A stretch of 64,000 bases of DNA from Brevundimonas sp. UBA7506. GTDB lineage: Bacteria > Pseudomonadota > Alphaproteobacteria > Caulobacterales > Caulobacteraceae. Made by a program: the position numbers and the translations under genes. The stretch is from assembly GCF_002479495.1 (NCBI RefSeq), contig NZ_DLNQ01000015.1:137476-201475 (forward strand), in the 5' to 3' direction. Every line of letters starts with the position of its first letter. The first letter of the stretch is position 1. The notes beneath the pieces were generated by a model that was given only the letters and a program-made list of their open reading frames with translations, was not told the DNA's origin and did no database searches. Below are positions 9,954 to 18,610 of this stretch, piece by piece.

Positions 9954-11344
9954 GTGGTGGTACGCCCAAGGGCAAAAGTTCGGCCGCGCGCGGTCGTCGC
10001 ATGGCTGAAAAGTCGCGTCCGCGCCGTGAGGCCAAGCCCGAGGTGGTCGCCGACGACCCCCACGCCGACATCGGCGTGGAGGCGCGTCTCGTCGCCGGCG
10101 TCCTGCTGAACGCCGCGCTGGAGAAGCGCACGGGTCTGGATGAGGCCCTCGGCCAGTCCCCGGCCAAGGACCTGGCCGGTCCCGACCGCGCATTCGCCCG
10201 CGCCGTGGCCATGGCCGCCCTGCGCCGTCTGGGCGAGATCGACCAGATTCTGGATCGCCGCCTGCAGAAGGCGCCGCCGGCCCCGGTGCGCACCATCCTG
10301 CGCGTCGCCCTGGCCCAGACCCTGGTGTTGGGCACGCCGGCCTTCGCCGCCGTCTCGACCGCCGTGAAACTGGCCGAGCGCGACGCCAAGACCCGGCCCT
10401 ACAAGAACCTCGTCAACGCCGTCCTGCGCGGCGTCGACCGCGACGGCCCCGGCCTGACAACCGCCGAGTCCAACCTGCCCGACTGGCTGGCGGCGCGCTG
10501 GAAGGCGACCTACGGCGAAGCCAATCTGATTGGGCTCGCTTTGGCTACCCGGGAGGAGCCCGCCACCGACCTCAGCGCCAAGCCTTCGGTCGATCTGGCC
10601 GCCCTGGCCCAGGACGTCGAGGGCGAGGTCCTGCCCGGCGGGACGGTCCGCACCGGCAAGCGCGGCGACGTGGCGGGCTGGCCCGGCTTCGAGGCCGGCG
10701 ACTGGTGGGTCCAGGACGCCGCCGCCGCCGTCCCCGCCCGCCTGCTGGGCGCCAAGCCCGGCGAGACCGTTCTGGACATGTGCGCCGCCCCCGGCGGCAA
10801 GACCCTGCAACTGGCTGCGGCCGGCGCCCAGGTCGTGGCCGTGGACCGCTCGCCCGCCCGCCTGAAGCGCCTGCGTCAGAACTTCGACCGCACCGGCCTG
10901 CCGGTCGAGGTCGTGGCCGTCCCGGTCGAGGACTGGGAGGATGCGCGCACCTTCGACGCCGTCCTGCTGGACGCGCCCTGCACCGCTACCGGCACCTATC
11001 GCCGCAATCCGGAAGTCCTGCGCGCCACTCGCCCCGCCGAGGTCGCCAAGCTGGCCGACGTGCAGCATCGCTTGCTGGACGTGGCGGCGGAGAAGGTGAA
11101 GCCGGGCGGCCGTCTGGTCTATTGCGTCTGCTCGCTGGAACGCGAAGAGGGCGAGACCCAGGTCATCGCCTTCCTGCGCCGCAACCCGGCCTTCCGCACG
11201 GTCGCCGCCGTTCCGACTGAGATCGGCGCCCCCGACGAGGCCCTGACGGCCGAAGGCTGGCTGCGCATCCTGCCCTCGCAATGGGCCGAACGCGGCGGCG
11301 TGGACGGCTTCTTCGCCGCCCGCCTGGAGCGGATCGCCGACTAG
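9950..11344 (+). CDS. rsmB: RsmB/NusB-type 16S rRNA (cytosine-C5) methyltransferase
   Basis: This 464-residue protein combines an N-terminal NusB-like RNA-binding domain (about 45-180) with a Rossmann SAM-dependent methyltransferase. The SAM motif VLDMCAAPGGKT is near residue 276. Catalytic cysteines of the m5C family are Cys344 in DAPC and Cys394 in YCVCS. The family methylates C967 of 16S rRNA; the exact target here is inferred. The N-terminus is extended by a basic, probably disordered stretch of about 40 residues. ATG 9950 overlaps the kup stop. The gene order with kup has no obvious functional logic. Confidence 0.88.
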   Translation: MSGGTPKGKSSAARGRRMAEKSRPRREAKPEVVADDPHADIGVEARLVAGVLLNAALEKRTGLDEALGQSPAKDLAGPDRAFARAVAMAALRRLGEIDQILDRRLQKAPPAPVRTILRVALAQTLVLGTPAFAAVSTAVKLAERDAKTRPYKNLVNAVLRGVDRDGPGLTTAESNLPDWLAARWKATYGEANLIGLALATREEPATDLSAKPSVDLAALAQDVEGEVLPGGTVRTGKRGDVAGWPGFEAGDWWVQDAAAAVPARLLGAKPGETVLDMCAAPGGKTLQLAAAGAQVVAVDRSPARLKRLRQNFDRTGLPVEVVAVPVEDWEDARTFDAVLLDAPCTATGTYRRNPEVLRATRPAEVAKLADVQHRLLDVAAEKVKPGGRLVYCVCSLEREEGETQVIAFLRRNPAFRTVAAVPTEIGAPDEALTAEGWLRILPSQWAERGGVDGFFAARLERIAD

Positions 11345-11347
11345 GCC

Positions 11348-11767
11348 TCAGTCCTCGTCCTCGATGGCGTGGATCTGGTCGTCGTCGAGGCCGAGGTGAT
11401 GGCCGATTTCGTGGATCAGGACGTGGGCGATGATCTCGGCCAGGCCGACGTCGCCGCGCTCGCACCATTCGTCGAGGATGGGGCGGCGATAGAGAAAGAT
11501 GCGCGATGGTTCGGCCGCCGGACCCATGGCGTCGCGCTCGCCGATGTGGACCCCGGAATAGAGGCCGGTCAGCTCGAACGGGTCCTCGATCTCAAGATCC
11601 GCCAAGGCGTCTTCGTCGGCGAAGTCGTCGACTCGGATGACCACCTCGCCCGCCGCCTGGCGGAACATTTCGGGCAGTGCGGCGAAGGCGGCCTCGGCCA
11701 GGCGCGCGAAGTCGTCGAGTGAGGGGGCGGACTGATCGTTCCACGCCGGGTTCGGGGTCTGGGTCAT
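11348..11767 (-). CDS. Small zincin-type metallopeptidase (COG3824-like)
   Basis: The 139-residue protein carries HEIGHHLGL near residue 121, an HExxH zinc motif with a third ligand position downstream, and an acidic C-terminus. Size and motif match the small metallopeptidase-family proteins common in alphaproteobacteria, for which no substrate is known. ATG 11767 begins MTQTPNPAWND; the open frame reaches further upstream to 11929 but that part lies in the divergent leader of divL. The gene ends 3 bases from rsmB, convergent with it, and is divergent from divL, whose start is 145 bases away. Confidence 0.8.
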   Translation of the reverse strand: MTQTPNPAWNDQSAPSLDDFARLAEAAFAALPEMFRQAAGEVVIRVDDFADEDALADLEIEDPFELTGLYSGVHIGERDAMGPAAEPSRIFLYRRPILDEWCERGDVGLAEIIAHVLIHEIGHHLGLDDDQIHAIEDED

Positions 11768-11912
11768 GGTTCGGATATCGCTCGCGCCGGGGCAGGCTGC
11801 AATCCGTCGTCTCGCCGCATCGCAAATCGCGCAATCAGGGTATGGTAAACGCGAATCGGTCGGCGCCTTCGAGGGCGCTGCTGCTTCGTTCGACGAATTT
11901 TCCGGGGACAGG

Positions 11913-14225
11913 ATGGCCGAGGCCGACATCGCCTATGTGGCCACTGCGGGCGCGGCGGGCCTGGCGCTGGCGATCAGCGCCTGGGCCTGGCGGCTGCGCA
12001 AGCGCCTGGGCGCGCGCGAGGCCGAGGTCGAGGTCTGGCTGGCGAGCGAGCGCGCCCACGCCGCCGCCTGCGAGGGCGCCCTCAACGTCTTCGACGACGT
12101 GCGGCTGGCCCTGACGCCCGAGGGCGCGGCCCAGTCGGTGTTCGGCGCCCCCGAAGCCCTGGCGGTTCTCGCTCCAGGCCGTCAGGGCGTCGCGGCGGCT
12201 GAGGTCATCGTTCGTGCACTGACGGAGACCCACACGGGGCACATGGAGGGGCTGGTCCAGCGCGGCGAACCGTTCGAGACCCTGCTGGAATCCGCCGATG
12301 GCGCCTGGGCGGTCGAGGGCCGCGCTCTGGGCGGGTCGGCCTGGCTGCGGCTGTCGAAGCTGGGCGGGGCCGAGACGGCGGCTGACGCCGGTCTGGGCGC
12401 CCTGGCCGAGGCCTCGCCCGCCCCGACCTGGGTGGTCGACGGGGCGGGGCAGCTGATCTGGGCCAACAAGGCCTGGCTGACGGAAGTCCGGGCCGAAACC
12501 CTGGCCGAGGCGCACGAAGCCGGCCTCAGCTTCGACCGAGGCGCCGATGTCGTGGTGGCCGAGGCGTCGCGTCTGAACGCGCGCCAGGAAGGCTTCCGCT
12601 GGGTGTCATCGGACGGTCGCCGCAAGGCCTGGCGCATCCTGGCCGAGCCTTTGGCGGGCGGGCGCGGCGCGGTCATCGCCTTCGCGATAGACATGACCGA
12701 GGCCGAGGAAACGCGCGACAACCTGCGTCGTCACGTCGAGGCCCATGACGAGACCCTGAACCACCTGGCCGACGCCGTGGCCATCTTTGGCCCGGCCAAG
12801 CGGCTGGCTTTCCACAACACCGCCTTCCAGCAACTGTTCAACATCGACCCGGCCTGGCTGGACGAGCGCCCGACCCATGCCGAGCTGCTGGACCGCCTGC
12901 GCCAGAAGCGCCAGCTGCCCGAGGTCATCGACTATGCGGGGTGGAAGGCTCAGGAGCTGGAGTTCTACGGCGCCGCCCAGGCCGCGCCGGATGACAGCTG
13001 GTCTCTGCCCGATGGGCGGACGCTGCGGGTCGTTCGTCAGCCTCACCCCCTGGGCGGCATCCTGCTGATCTTCTCGGATATCACTGACGAGCTGCAACTG
13101 CGCAGTCGCTACAACGCCCAGATCCAGGTCCAGACGGCCACCCTGGACAAGCTGAACGACGCGGTGGCGGTCTTCGGTTCGGACGGCCGGCTGAGGCTCC
13201 ACAACGACGCCTTCGAGATCTTCTGGGGCGTTTCCGCCGAGAAGCTGGCCGAGGCCGGGGAGTTCGACGCCGTGGCCGCCTTGTGTCGGCCTGTGCTGGA
13301 CGACGCCGCCCTGTGGCTGGGGCTCAAGGCGCGGGTGGCGGATCCGGACCCCGAAAGCCGCGTGCCGATCGCGGGCGAGGCGCGCACCGACGACGGACGG
13401 GTGGTGGCCTGGCAGACCCGCCCGCTGCCCGACGGCGCCACCCTGGTGGCCTTCTCCGACGTTACCGCCCGGCGTGAACTGGAACAGGCCCTGGCGGCCA
13501 AGGAAGCGGCGCTCGCCGAAAGCCAGGCGCTGAAACGCGAGTTCGTCGGCAGCGTCTCCTATGAGCTGCGCACCCCGCTGACCACCATCGTCGGCTATTC
13601 CGAACTGCTGGAGGCCATGGGCGACCTGCCTGAGCGCAGCCGCCAGCACGCCGGGGCCATCCGCGTCGCCGCCAGCCATCTGGCCCGCTCCATCGACGAC
13701 GTTCTGGACATGGCCCAGATCGACGCCGGGGAGATGGAGCTGGCGCTGGGCGACATGCGCGTCTGCGACCTGCTGGAAGCCTGCGCCGAAAAGGTACACG
13801 GCAAGGTCGAGGGCCGCGGCGCCGTCCTGACCGTCGCCTGCCCGCCCCGCCTCAAGCCGATCCGCGCCGACGCCCGTCGCATCGCCCAGGCCGTCGACCA
13901 CCTGCTGGAGAACGCCTGTCGCGCCGTCTCCGAAGGCGGGGCCGTGACCCTGAGCGCCGAGGTCGGATCGGGCGAGGTCCGCATCCGCGTCGAGGACACC
14001 GGTCGCGGCATCCCCTATCACCTGCAGGCCCACGTCTTCGACCGCTTCGTCCGGCGTGAGCGCGGCGGGCCGGGCGTGGCCCTGGCCCTGGTCAAGGCCC
14101 TCGTCGAGCTGCACGGTGGCTGGGCCGAGGTCCAGTCCGAGCCGGGCAAGGGCGCGGCCTTCATCCTGCACCTGCCGGTCGAGGCCACAGCGCCGACGGC
14201 GGCCCCGGAACTGCTGTTGGGCTGA
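11913..14225 (+). CDS. divL: DivL-type cell-cycle kinase homologue with Tyr in the H-box
   Basis: DivL in Caulobacter is a membrane-bound, PAS-rich pseudo-histidine kinase that controls CckA-CtrA signalling at the cell pole. This product has 770 residues. A membrane segment (about 7-24) is followed by PAS-like regions at about 165-270, 275-390 and 410-510. The DHp region reads VSYELRTPLT, with Tyr550 where kinases have the phosphorylated His. The ATPase domain keeps an N-box (LLENACRAV) and a G-box (DTGRGIP). Start ATG 11913 puts the tyrosine exactly at 550, as in Caulobacter DivL. An upstream in-frame ATG at 11766 would overlap the zincin gene. The H-to-Tyr change and length make the assignment strong. 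Confidence 0.93.
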   Translation: MAEADIAYVATAGAAGLALAISAWAWRLRKRLGAREAEVEVWLASERAHAAACEGALNVFDDVRLALTPEGAAQSVFGAPEALAVLAPGRQGVAAAEVIVRALTETHTGHMEGLVQRGEPFETLLESADGAWAVEGRALGGSAWLRLSKLGGAETAADAGLGALAEASPAPTWVVDGAGQLIWANKAWLTEVRAETLAEAHEAGLSFDRGADVVVAEASRLNARQEGFRWVSSDGRRKAWRILAEPLAGGRGAVIAFAIDMTEAEETRDNLRRHVEAHDETLNHLADAVAIFGPAKRLAFHNTAFQQLFNIDPAWLDERPTHAELLDRLRQKRQLPEVIDYAGWKAQELEFYGAAQAAPDDSWSLPDGRTLRVVRQPHPLGGILLIFSDITDELQLRSRYNAQIQVQTATLDKLNDAVAVFGSDGRLRLHNDAFEIFWGVSAEKLAEAGEFDAVAALCRPVLDDAALWLGLKARVADPDPESRVPIAGEARTDDGRVVAWQTRPLPDGATLVAFSDVTARRELEQALAAKEAALAESQALKREFVGSVSYELRTPLTTIVGYSELLEAMGDLPERSRQHAGAIRVAASHLARSIDDVLDMAQIDAGEMELALGDMRVCDLLEACAEKVHGKVEGRGAVLTVACPPRLKPIRADARRIAQAVDHLLENACRAVSEGGAVTLSAEVGSGEVRIRVEDTGRGIPYHLQAHVFDRFVRRERGGPGVALALVKALVELHGGWAEVQSEPGKGAAFILHLPVEATAPTAAPELLLG

Positions 14226-14278
14226 TGTTTCGTCCATGTCGTGCTAGAGGGCCTGTCCAAGCCCTCTAGGACGCCCCC

Positions 14279-15133
14279 ATGGCCGACACGACCCGCCCCC
14301 TGCTCAAGACCGCCATCATCTATGATTTCGACGGCACCCTGGCGCGGGGCAACATGCAGGAGGTCAGCTTCATCCCCTCGATCGGGATGACGCCGGCCCA
14401 GTTCTGGAACGAGACCGTCCGACCCCGGACCATCGCCTCCGACGGCGACGGCATCCTGATGTACATGCAGATGATGCTGCTCGCGGCGCGCGAACAGGGC
14501 AATCCCGTCACACGCCAGACGCTGCAGGATCACGGCCGCGACGTGGCCCTGTTCGAGGGTCTGCGGGACCGCAGCTGGTTCGACCGGATGAACGAATTCG
14601 GTGCCCAGTACGGTCTGGAGATCGAGCACTACATCATCTCGGCGGGGCTGGAGGAGATGATCCAGGGCTGCCCCATCGCCGAGGCCTTCACCCACGTCTT
14701 CGCCTCGAAATACGCCTATGACGAAAACGAGGTCGCCGTCTGGCCCGCCGTCGGCGTCAACTACACCACCAAGACCCAGTACCTGTTCCGCATCAACAAG
14801 GGCGTGCACAACCACTGGGACGACGAGCGCATCAACCGCTTCATCCCCGACGAGGAACGCCCGATTCCGTTCGACCGGATGATCTTCCTCGGCGACGGCG
14901 ACACCGACGTCCCGACCATGAAGATGATGCACACCAAGGGCGGCTTCTCCATCGCCGTCTATGATCCCGACAACACTCCGCGCGACCACAACAAGATCCA
15001 CCGCCTGATCTCGGAAGACCGAGTCAACTTCGTCGCCGAGGGCGACTATCGCGAGGGCACGCCCGTCGACCTGATCGTCAAGGGTCTGATCGGCCGCATC
15101 GCCGTCAACTACGGGCGGATGCCGGCGGACTGA
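14279..15133 (+). CDS. HAD-superfamily hydrolase
   Basis: The 284-residue protein has HAD motif I, YDFDGTLARGN (about residues 14-24), whose first Asp is the expected nucleophile, and motif III/IV FLGDGDTDVPTMK (about 204-216). A capping insert lies between them. There is no signal peptide, so it is probably cytoplasmic. Substrate is unknown; phosphatase activity is inferred from the motifs. It starts 53 bases after divL on the same strand and could share its transcript. It ends 5 bases from the convergent LysR gene. Confidence 0.8.
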   Translation: MADTTRPLLKTAIIYDFDGTLARGNMQEVSFIPSIGMTPAQFWNETVRPRTIASDGDGILMYMQMMLLAAREQGNPVTRQTLQDHGRDVALFEGLRDRSWFDRMNEFGAQYGLEIEHYIISAGLEEMIQGCPIAEAFTHVFASKYAYDENEVAVWPAVGVNYTTKTQYLFRINKGVHNHWDDERINRFIPDEERPIPFDRMIFLGDGDTDVPTMKMMHTKGGFSIAVYDPDNTPRDHNKIHRLISEDRVNFVAEGDYREGTPVDLIVKGLIGRIAVNYGRMPAD

Positions 15134-15137
15134 GGAC

Positions 15138-16082
15138 CTATCCGCCGATCTGCCCGACTTCGCGTCCGGCCAGTCGCGCGCCCGCGACCACCGCCGGGTC
15201 GGCGCGGGCGGTGTCCAGCAGCCAGTCGCGGAAGCGGGCGATCTTGGGGGTCAGGCGGCGCGCGGGCGGGTAGCAGATCCAGTAGCCCTCGGCCAAGGCC
15301 ACCGTCTGCTCGAAGGGCCGGACCAGCAGGCCGCGTTCGATCTCGCGCGCATAGAGGATGGGCGAGCCCAGGGCCACGCCCTGATCGCCCAGGGCCGCCG
15401 CCACCTCCATGGCCTGATTATCGGCCGTCAGACGCGGCGGCGGGGCCGTGTCGGCGGGCGAGACCTCGGCGGCGGCGAACCAGGCGGCCCATTCGCGCGG
15501 CTCGCCGACCAGATGGGCCCGCTTCAGATCGGCGGGGGTCTGCAGGTCCAGCCGGTTGCGCATGGCCGGGCTGCACAGGGGGGTGAAGACGGCGGGCATC
15601 AGAAAGCGGCTCTCCAGCCCCGCCCACTGGCCCGAACCGAAGCGCAGGGCCACGTCCAGCCCGTCGGCGCCCAGCATGGACAGGGTCGGGCTGGTGTCCA
15701 CCCGCACGGCCAGATCGGGGTTGTCCAGTTGGAAGGACCCCAGCCGCGTCGCCAGCCACTGGGTCGCCAGGGTCTGAAGCGTGGTTATGGCCAGCACGCC
15801 CTGATCGGCCTCGACCACATCGGCCACGGCGCGACGCAACAGGGTCATGGCCTCGATCGCCGCCGTGGCCAGTCGCTCCCCCTCCGGCGTCAGCGACACC
15901 TGCCGCGTGCCGCGCACGAACAGGGGCCGGTCCAGCCTCTGCTCCAGATCGCGAATGCGCCAGCTGACCGCCGCCTGCGTCATGCCCAAAGCCTCGGCGG
16001 CCCGGGTGAAGCTGAGCAGGCGCGCGGCGGTTTCGAACACCCTCAGGGCGTCGACGGGAATGCGGGCCAGGATATCGATCAT
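15138..16082 (-). CDS. LysR-family transcriptional regulator (GcvA-like)
   Basis: The 314-residue protein has an N-terminal winged helix-turn-helix (about 6-65) with the signature FTRAAEALGMTQAAVSWRI, followed by a periplasmic-binding-protein-like effector domain to the end. The motif NPDLAVRVDTSP is typical of the LysR effector domain, and the style is that of the GcvA group. ATG 16082 lies within a perfect dyad (16080-16096) that fits a LysR box, suggesting autoregulation. The divergent neighbour is a short open frame at 16172 and then the exported aminopeptidase gene; either could be its target. Confidence 0.88.
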   Translation of the reverse strand: MIDILARIPVDALRVFETAARLLSFTRAAEALGMTQAAVSWRIRDLEQRLDRPLFVRGTRQVSLTPEGERLATAAIEAMTLLRRAVADVVEADQGVLAITTLQTLATQWLATRLGSFQLDNPDLAVRVDTSPTLSMLGADGLDVALRFGSGQWAGLESRFLMPAVFTPLCSPAMRNRLDLQTPADLKRAHLVGEPREWAAWFAAAEVSPADTAPPPRLTADNQAMEVAAALGDQGVALGSPILYAREIERGLLVRPFEQTVALAEGYWICYPPARRLTPKIARFRDWLLDTARADPAVVAGARLAGREVGQIGG

Positions 16083-16096
16083 AAGCAAGCCTTATG
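16080..16096. promoter_or_regulatory. Candidate LysR-type operator (T-N11-A dyad)
   Basis: CATAAG and CTTATG form a perfect 6-5-6 inverted repeat, and the core fits the LysR consensus T-N11-A (T16082, A16094). It overlaps the start codon of the LysR gene and faces the small divergent frame at 16172. Binding is inferred from symmetry and location only. Confidence 0.5.
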
Positions 16097-16171
16097 CGTG
16101 AACCCTGTTCTCTCGTTTGTGAACATCGCCCGTCAACCTCATATTCTGAACACGCGAAAGGAGGACGACCG

Positions 16172-16309
16172 ATGGAAGAGATGTACCGCACTCATAAGGA
16201 ACCCGCGTGGGGCTGGATCGGCGCCCTGCTGGAGGCCCGCAAGTCTGCAGCGACCCAGCTCGCCGCCAAGCCCGCGCCGACGCTGCGGCCTCGCCGCGCC
16301 GCCTGCTGA
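16172..16309 (+). CDS. Hypothetical small protein, 45 residues
   Basis: ATG 16172 is preceded by a strong ribosome-binding site (AAAGGAGG at 16157-16164, spacing about 7) and opens a 45-codon frame with TGA at 16307. The product starts MEEMYRTHKEPAWGWIGALL, with a short amphipathic or hydrophobic stretch, then becomes Ala/Pro/Arg-rich and ends in Cys. No family was recognised. The ribosome-binding site is better than that of most genes here, which is the main reason to call it. It lies between the LysR gene and the M17 aminopeptidase, 121 bases upstream of the latter, and may be expressed under LysR control. Confidence 0.5.
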   Translation: MEEMYRTHKEPAWGWIGALLEARKSAATQLAAKPAPTLRPRRAAC

Positions 16310-16430
16310 GCCCTTGTCCGCGCCGCGACACGGCGTCGCGGACAGCCGCTCCCTCGCCGGAACGGTTTGCGCCGCTCCAGCGACCCTGGCCATAAGAGCC
16401 TCTTCATCGACACCGAGGGGGCTCCGACCG

Positions 16431-18074
16431 ATGCGCCGCACTGCCAGTTTTTCGACCTTCGCCGCCGCTGCTGCTCTGGCGGCCGTCAGCCTGACTGTCG
16501 CCATGCCCGCCGAGGCGCAATCGCGCCGCGCCGCCGCTGTTGAAGCGCCGGCCGCCCTGACGCCGCGCGCGGCCCCGGCCGTGCAGCGCGCCGTGACCTT
16601 CGCCGCCGCCCCGGGCGAGCCCTCGGGCGCCCTGGTTCTGCCGCTCGGCGCCGAGGGTGACCTCGCCACGCGCGGCGCGGCCCTGACGCCCGCCGTGCGC
16701 CAGGCGATCGCCGCCGCCCTGACCGCCGCCCGCTTCGACTACAAGGCCCGTCAGACGCTCAGCCTGCACGGCGTCGGAGGCTGGGACCGCATCCTGGTCG
16801 TGGGCCTGCCCGCCGCCGCCAGGACCGCCGAGGTCCAGACCGCCGGAACCGTCGCGGGTCGCGCCCTGATGGCCCAGCCCGGCGCCATGACCGTCCTGAC
16901 GGCCGGTTTGTCCGCCGACAGCGCCGCCGAACTGGCTGCGGGCCTCGGCCTCGGCCAGTACCGGTCCGACCTGCACCGCACCACCGGCCGCGACGCGGCC
17001 GCGCCGGGCGGGATCACGCTGATCACCGCCGACCCTGCTGCTGCTCAGGCCGCCTACCGCCGTGGCGCGGCTCTGGTCGAGGCCATGGCCTGGACCCGCG
17101 ACATCTCCAACGAGCCCGCCAACGTCATCTACCCCGAAAGCTTCGTGGAGCGCGCCCGCGCCGCCTTCGCCGGCGTGCCCGGCGTGGAGATCGAGGTGCT
17201 GGACGTGCCCGCCATGCAGCGCCTCGGCATGGGCTCGCTGCTCGGCGTCGGCCAGGGCTCCGCGCGCCCGCCGCGCCTGCTGGTGGTGCGCTACAAGGGG
17301 CAGGGCGCGCCCGACGCCGGACCCGTCGCCCTGCTGGGCAAGGGCATCACCTTCGATTCCGGCGGCATCTCGATCAAGCCGGGCGCCAACATGGGCAATA
17401 TGAAGATGGATATGTCGGGCGCCGCCAGCGTCGTCGGCGCCGTCCTGGCCCTGGCCAAGGCAGGCGCGCCGGTCGATGTGGCCGCCGTCGCCGCCCTAGC
17501 CGAAAACATGCCCGACGGGAACGCCATCCGGCCCGGCGACGTCCTGACCGCCATGAACGGCAAGACCATCGAGGTCATCTCGACCGACGCCGAGGGGCGT
17601 CTGGTGCTGGCCGACGCCGTGGTCTGGGCTGACACCCGTCTGAACCCTGCCGCCATCGTGGACGTGGCCACCCTGACGGGCTCGGTCGGCGGCGCCCTGG
17701 GCAATGACTATGCGGGTCTGTTCAGCCGTCACGACGCCCTAGCCGACCAACTTCGGGTCGCAGGCGACGCGACCGGCGAGCGCCTGTGGCGCCTGCCGTT
17801 GCACCCCTCCTATGTCGGGGCCACCAGCTCGACCATCGCCGACATCAAGAACTCCGGCGAAGGCGGCGCGGGGGCGGGCACGGGGGCTCACTTCATCGGC
17901 TATTTCGCCCGCCCCGAGACGCCCTGGGCGCATCTGGACATCGCCAACATGGCCTATGGCGGCGCCAGCGACGTCAAACCCGCCGGGTCGGCCGGCTTCA
18001 GCGTGCGCCTGCTGGAACGCTTCGTGCGCGACTTCCAGCCGGTGGCGAAAGAGAAGGGGACCGGCGGCTTCTAA
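16431..18074 (+). CDS. Exported M17 leucyl aminopeptidase family protein
   Basis: The 547-residue enzyme removes N-terminal residues from peptides using two metal ions. The C-terminal catalytic domain shows GKGITFDSGGISIKPG, MKMDMSGAA and STDAEGRLVLAD, which supply the Lys, Asp and Glu ligands of the family. The N-terminus is a signal peptide (MRRTASFSTFAAAAALAAVS, then AEAQS), unlike the cytoplasmic PepA of most bacteria, so the enzyme should act in the periplasm or outside. ATG 16431 is the first codon giving that signal peptide; the open frame runs far upstream but through other genes. The NTDAEGR core of the family reads STDAEGR here. Confidence 0.9.
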   Translation: MRRTASFSTFAAAAALAAVSLTVAMPAEAQSRRAAAVEAPAALTPRAAPAVQRAVTFAAAPGEPSGALVLPLGAEGDLATRGAALTPAVRQAIAAALTAARFDYKARQTLSLHGVGGWDRILVVGLPAAARTAEVQTAGTVAGRALMAQPGAMTVLTAGLSADSAAELAAGLGLGQYRSDLHRTTGRDAAAPGGITLITADPAAAQAAYRRGAALVEAMAWTRDISNEPANVIYPESFVERARAAFAGVPGVEIEVLDVPAMQRLGMGSLLGVGQGSARPPRLLVVRYKGQGAPDAGPVALLGKGITFDSGGISIKPGANMGNMKMDMSGAASVVGAVLALAKAGAPVDVAAVAALAENMPDGNAIRPGDVLTAMNGKTIEVISTDAEGRLVLADAVVWADTRLNPAAIVDVATLTGSVGGALGNDYAGLFSRHDALADQLRVAGDATGERLWRLPLHPSYVGATSSTIADIKNSGEGGAGAGTGAHFIGYFARPETPWAHLDIANMAYGGASDVKPAGSAGFSVRLLERFVRDFQPVAKEKGTGGF

Positions 18075-18084
18075 GCCGTCGCCT

Positions 18085-18561
18085 TCAATCGACGGCGACG
18101 ATTTCGACCGACTGGCCCGCCACGCTTGCCTCGTCGCCGACCCGCTTGCCCATCAGGGCGCGGGCCAGGGGCGAGACGTGGCTGACCGAGCCCTTGGCCG
18201 GATCGGCCTCGTCCTCGCCGACGATGCGCCACGTCTGGGTGCGGCCGTCCTCGCGCTCAATGGTGACGGCGCCGCCAAAGCGCACCCGCCCGTCCGGCGA
18301 CGTCTCCAGCAACTGCGCCGAGGCCCGACGCGCCGACCAGTAGCGCAGGTCGCGCGTGGCCCGGGCCATGGCGGTGCGGTCGGCCTCGATCGCGCCCTTG
18401 ACCTGCGCCCCTGAATAGGCCGCGCGGGCTGCGGCCAGTTCGACCTCGATCTGGGCCAAGCCCTCGGGCGTCACATGGTTGGAATGGGGCGAGATCGGGC
18501 GGTCCACCAGGTCGGCGGCCGTGGCTTCCAGATCTTCTTCTCGGGTGAAGGCGACGCTCAT
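18085..18561 (-). CDS. GreA/GreB-family transcription elongation factor
   Basis: The 158-residue protein matches GreA/GreB-type factors. A helical N-terminal part (about 30-75), with RPISPHSNHVTPEGLAQI near the start, precedes the FKBP-like C-terminal domain (about 85-158), which includes VSPLARALMGKRVGDEA. The C-terminal motif is strongly conserved in proteins that bind the RNA polymerase secondary channel and stimulate transcript cleavage. Whether it is the main GreA or an accessory GreB-type factor cannot be decided from the sequence. It is convergent with the M17 gene and divergent from the flavoprotein at 18611. Confidence 0.85.
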   Translation of the reverse strand: MSVAFTREEDLEATAADLVDRPISPHSNHVTPEGLAQIEVELAAARAAYSGAQVKGAIEADRTAMARATRDLRYWSARRASAQLLETSPDGRVRFGGAVTIEREDGRTQTWRIVGEDEADPAKGSVSHVSPLARALMGKRVGDEASVAGQSVEIVAVD

Positions 18562-18610
18562 GAGGACAGAGCGTATGCCGTTCGCGGACGTTCCGGTCTA
18601 GGAAGGCGTG

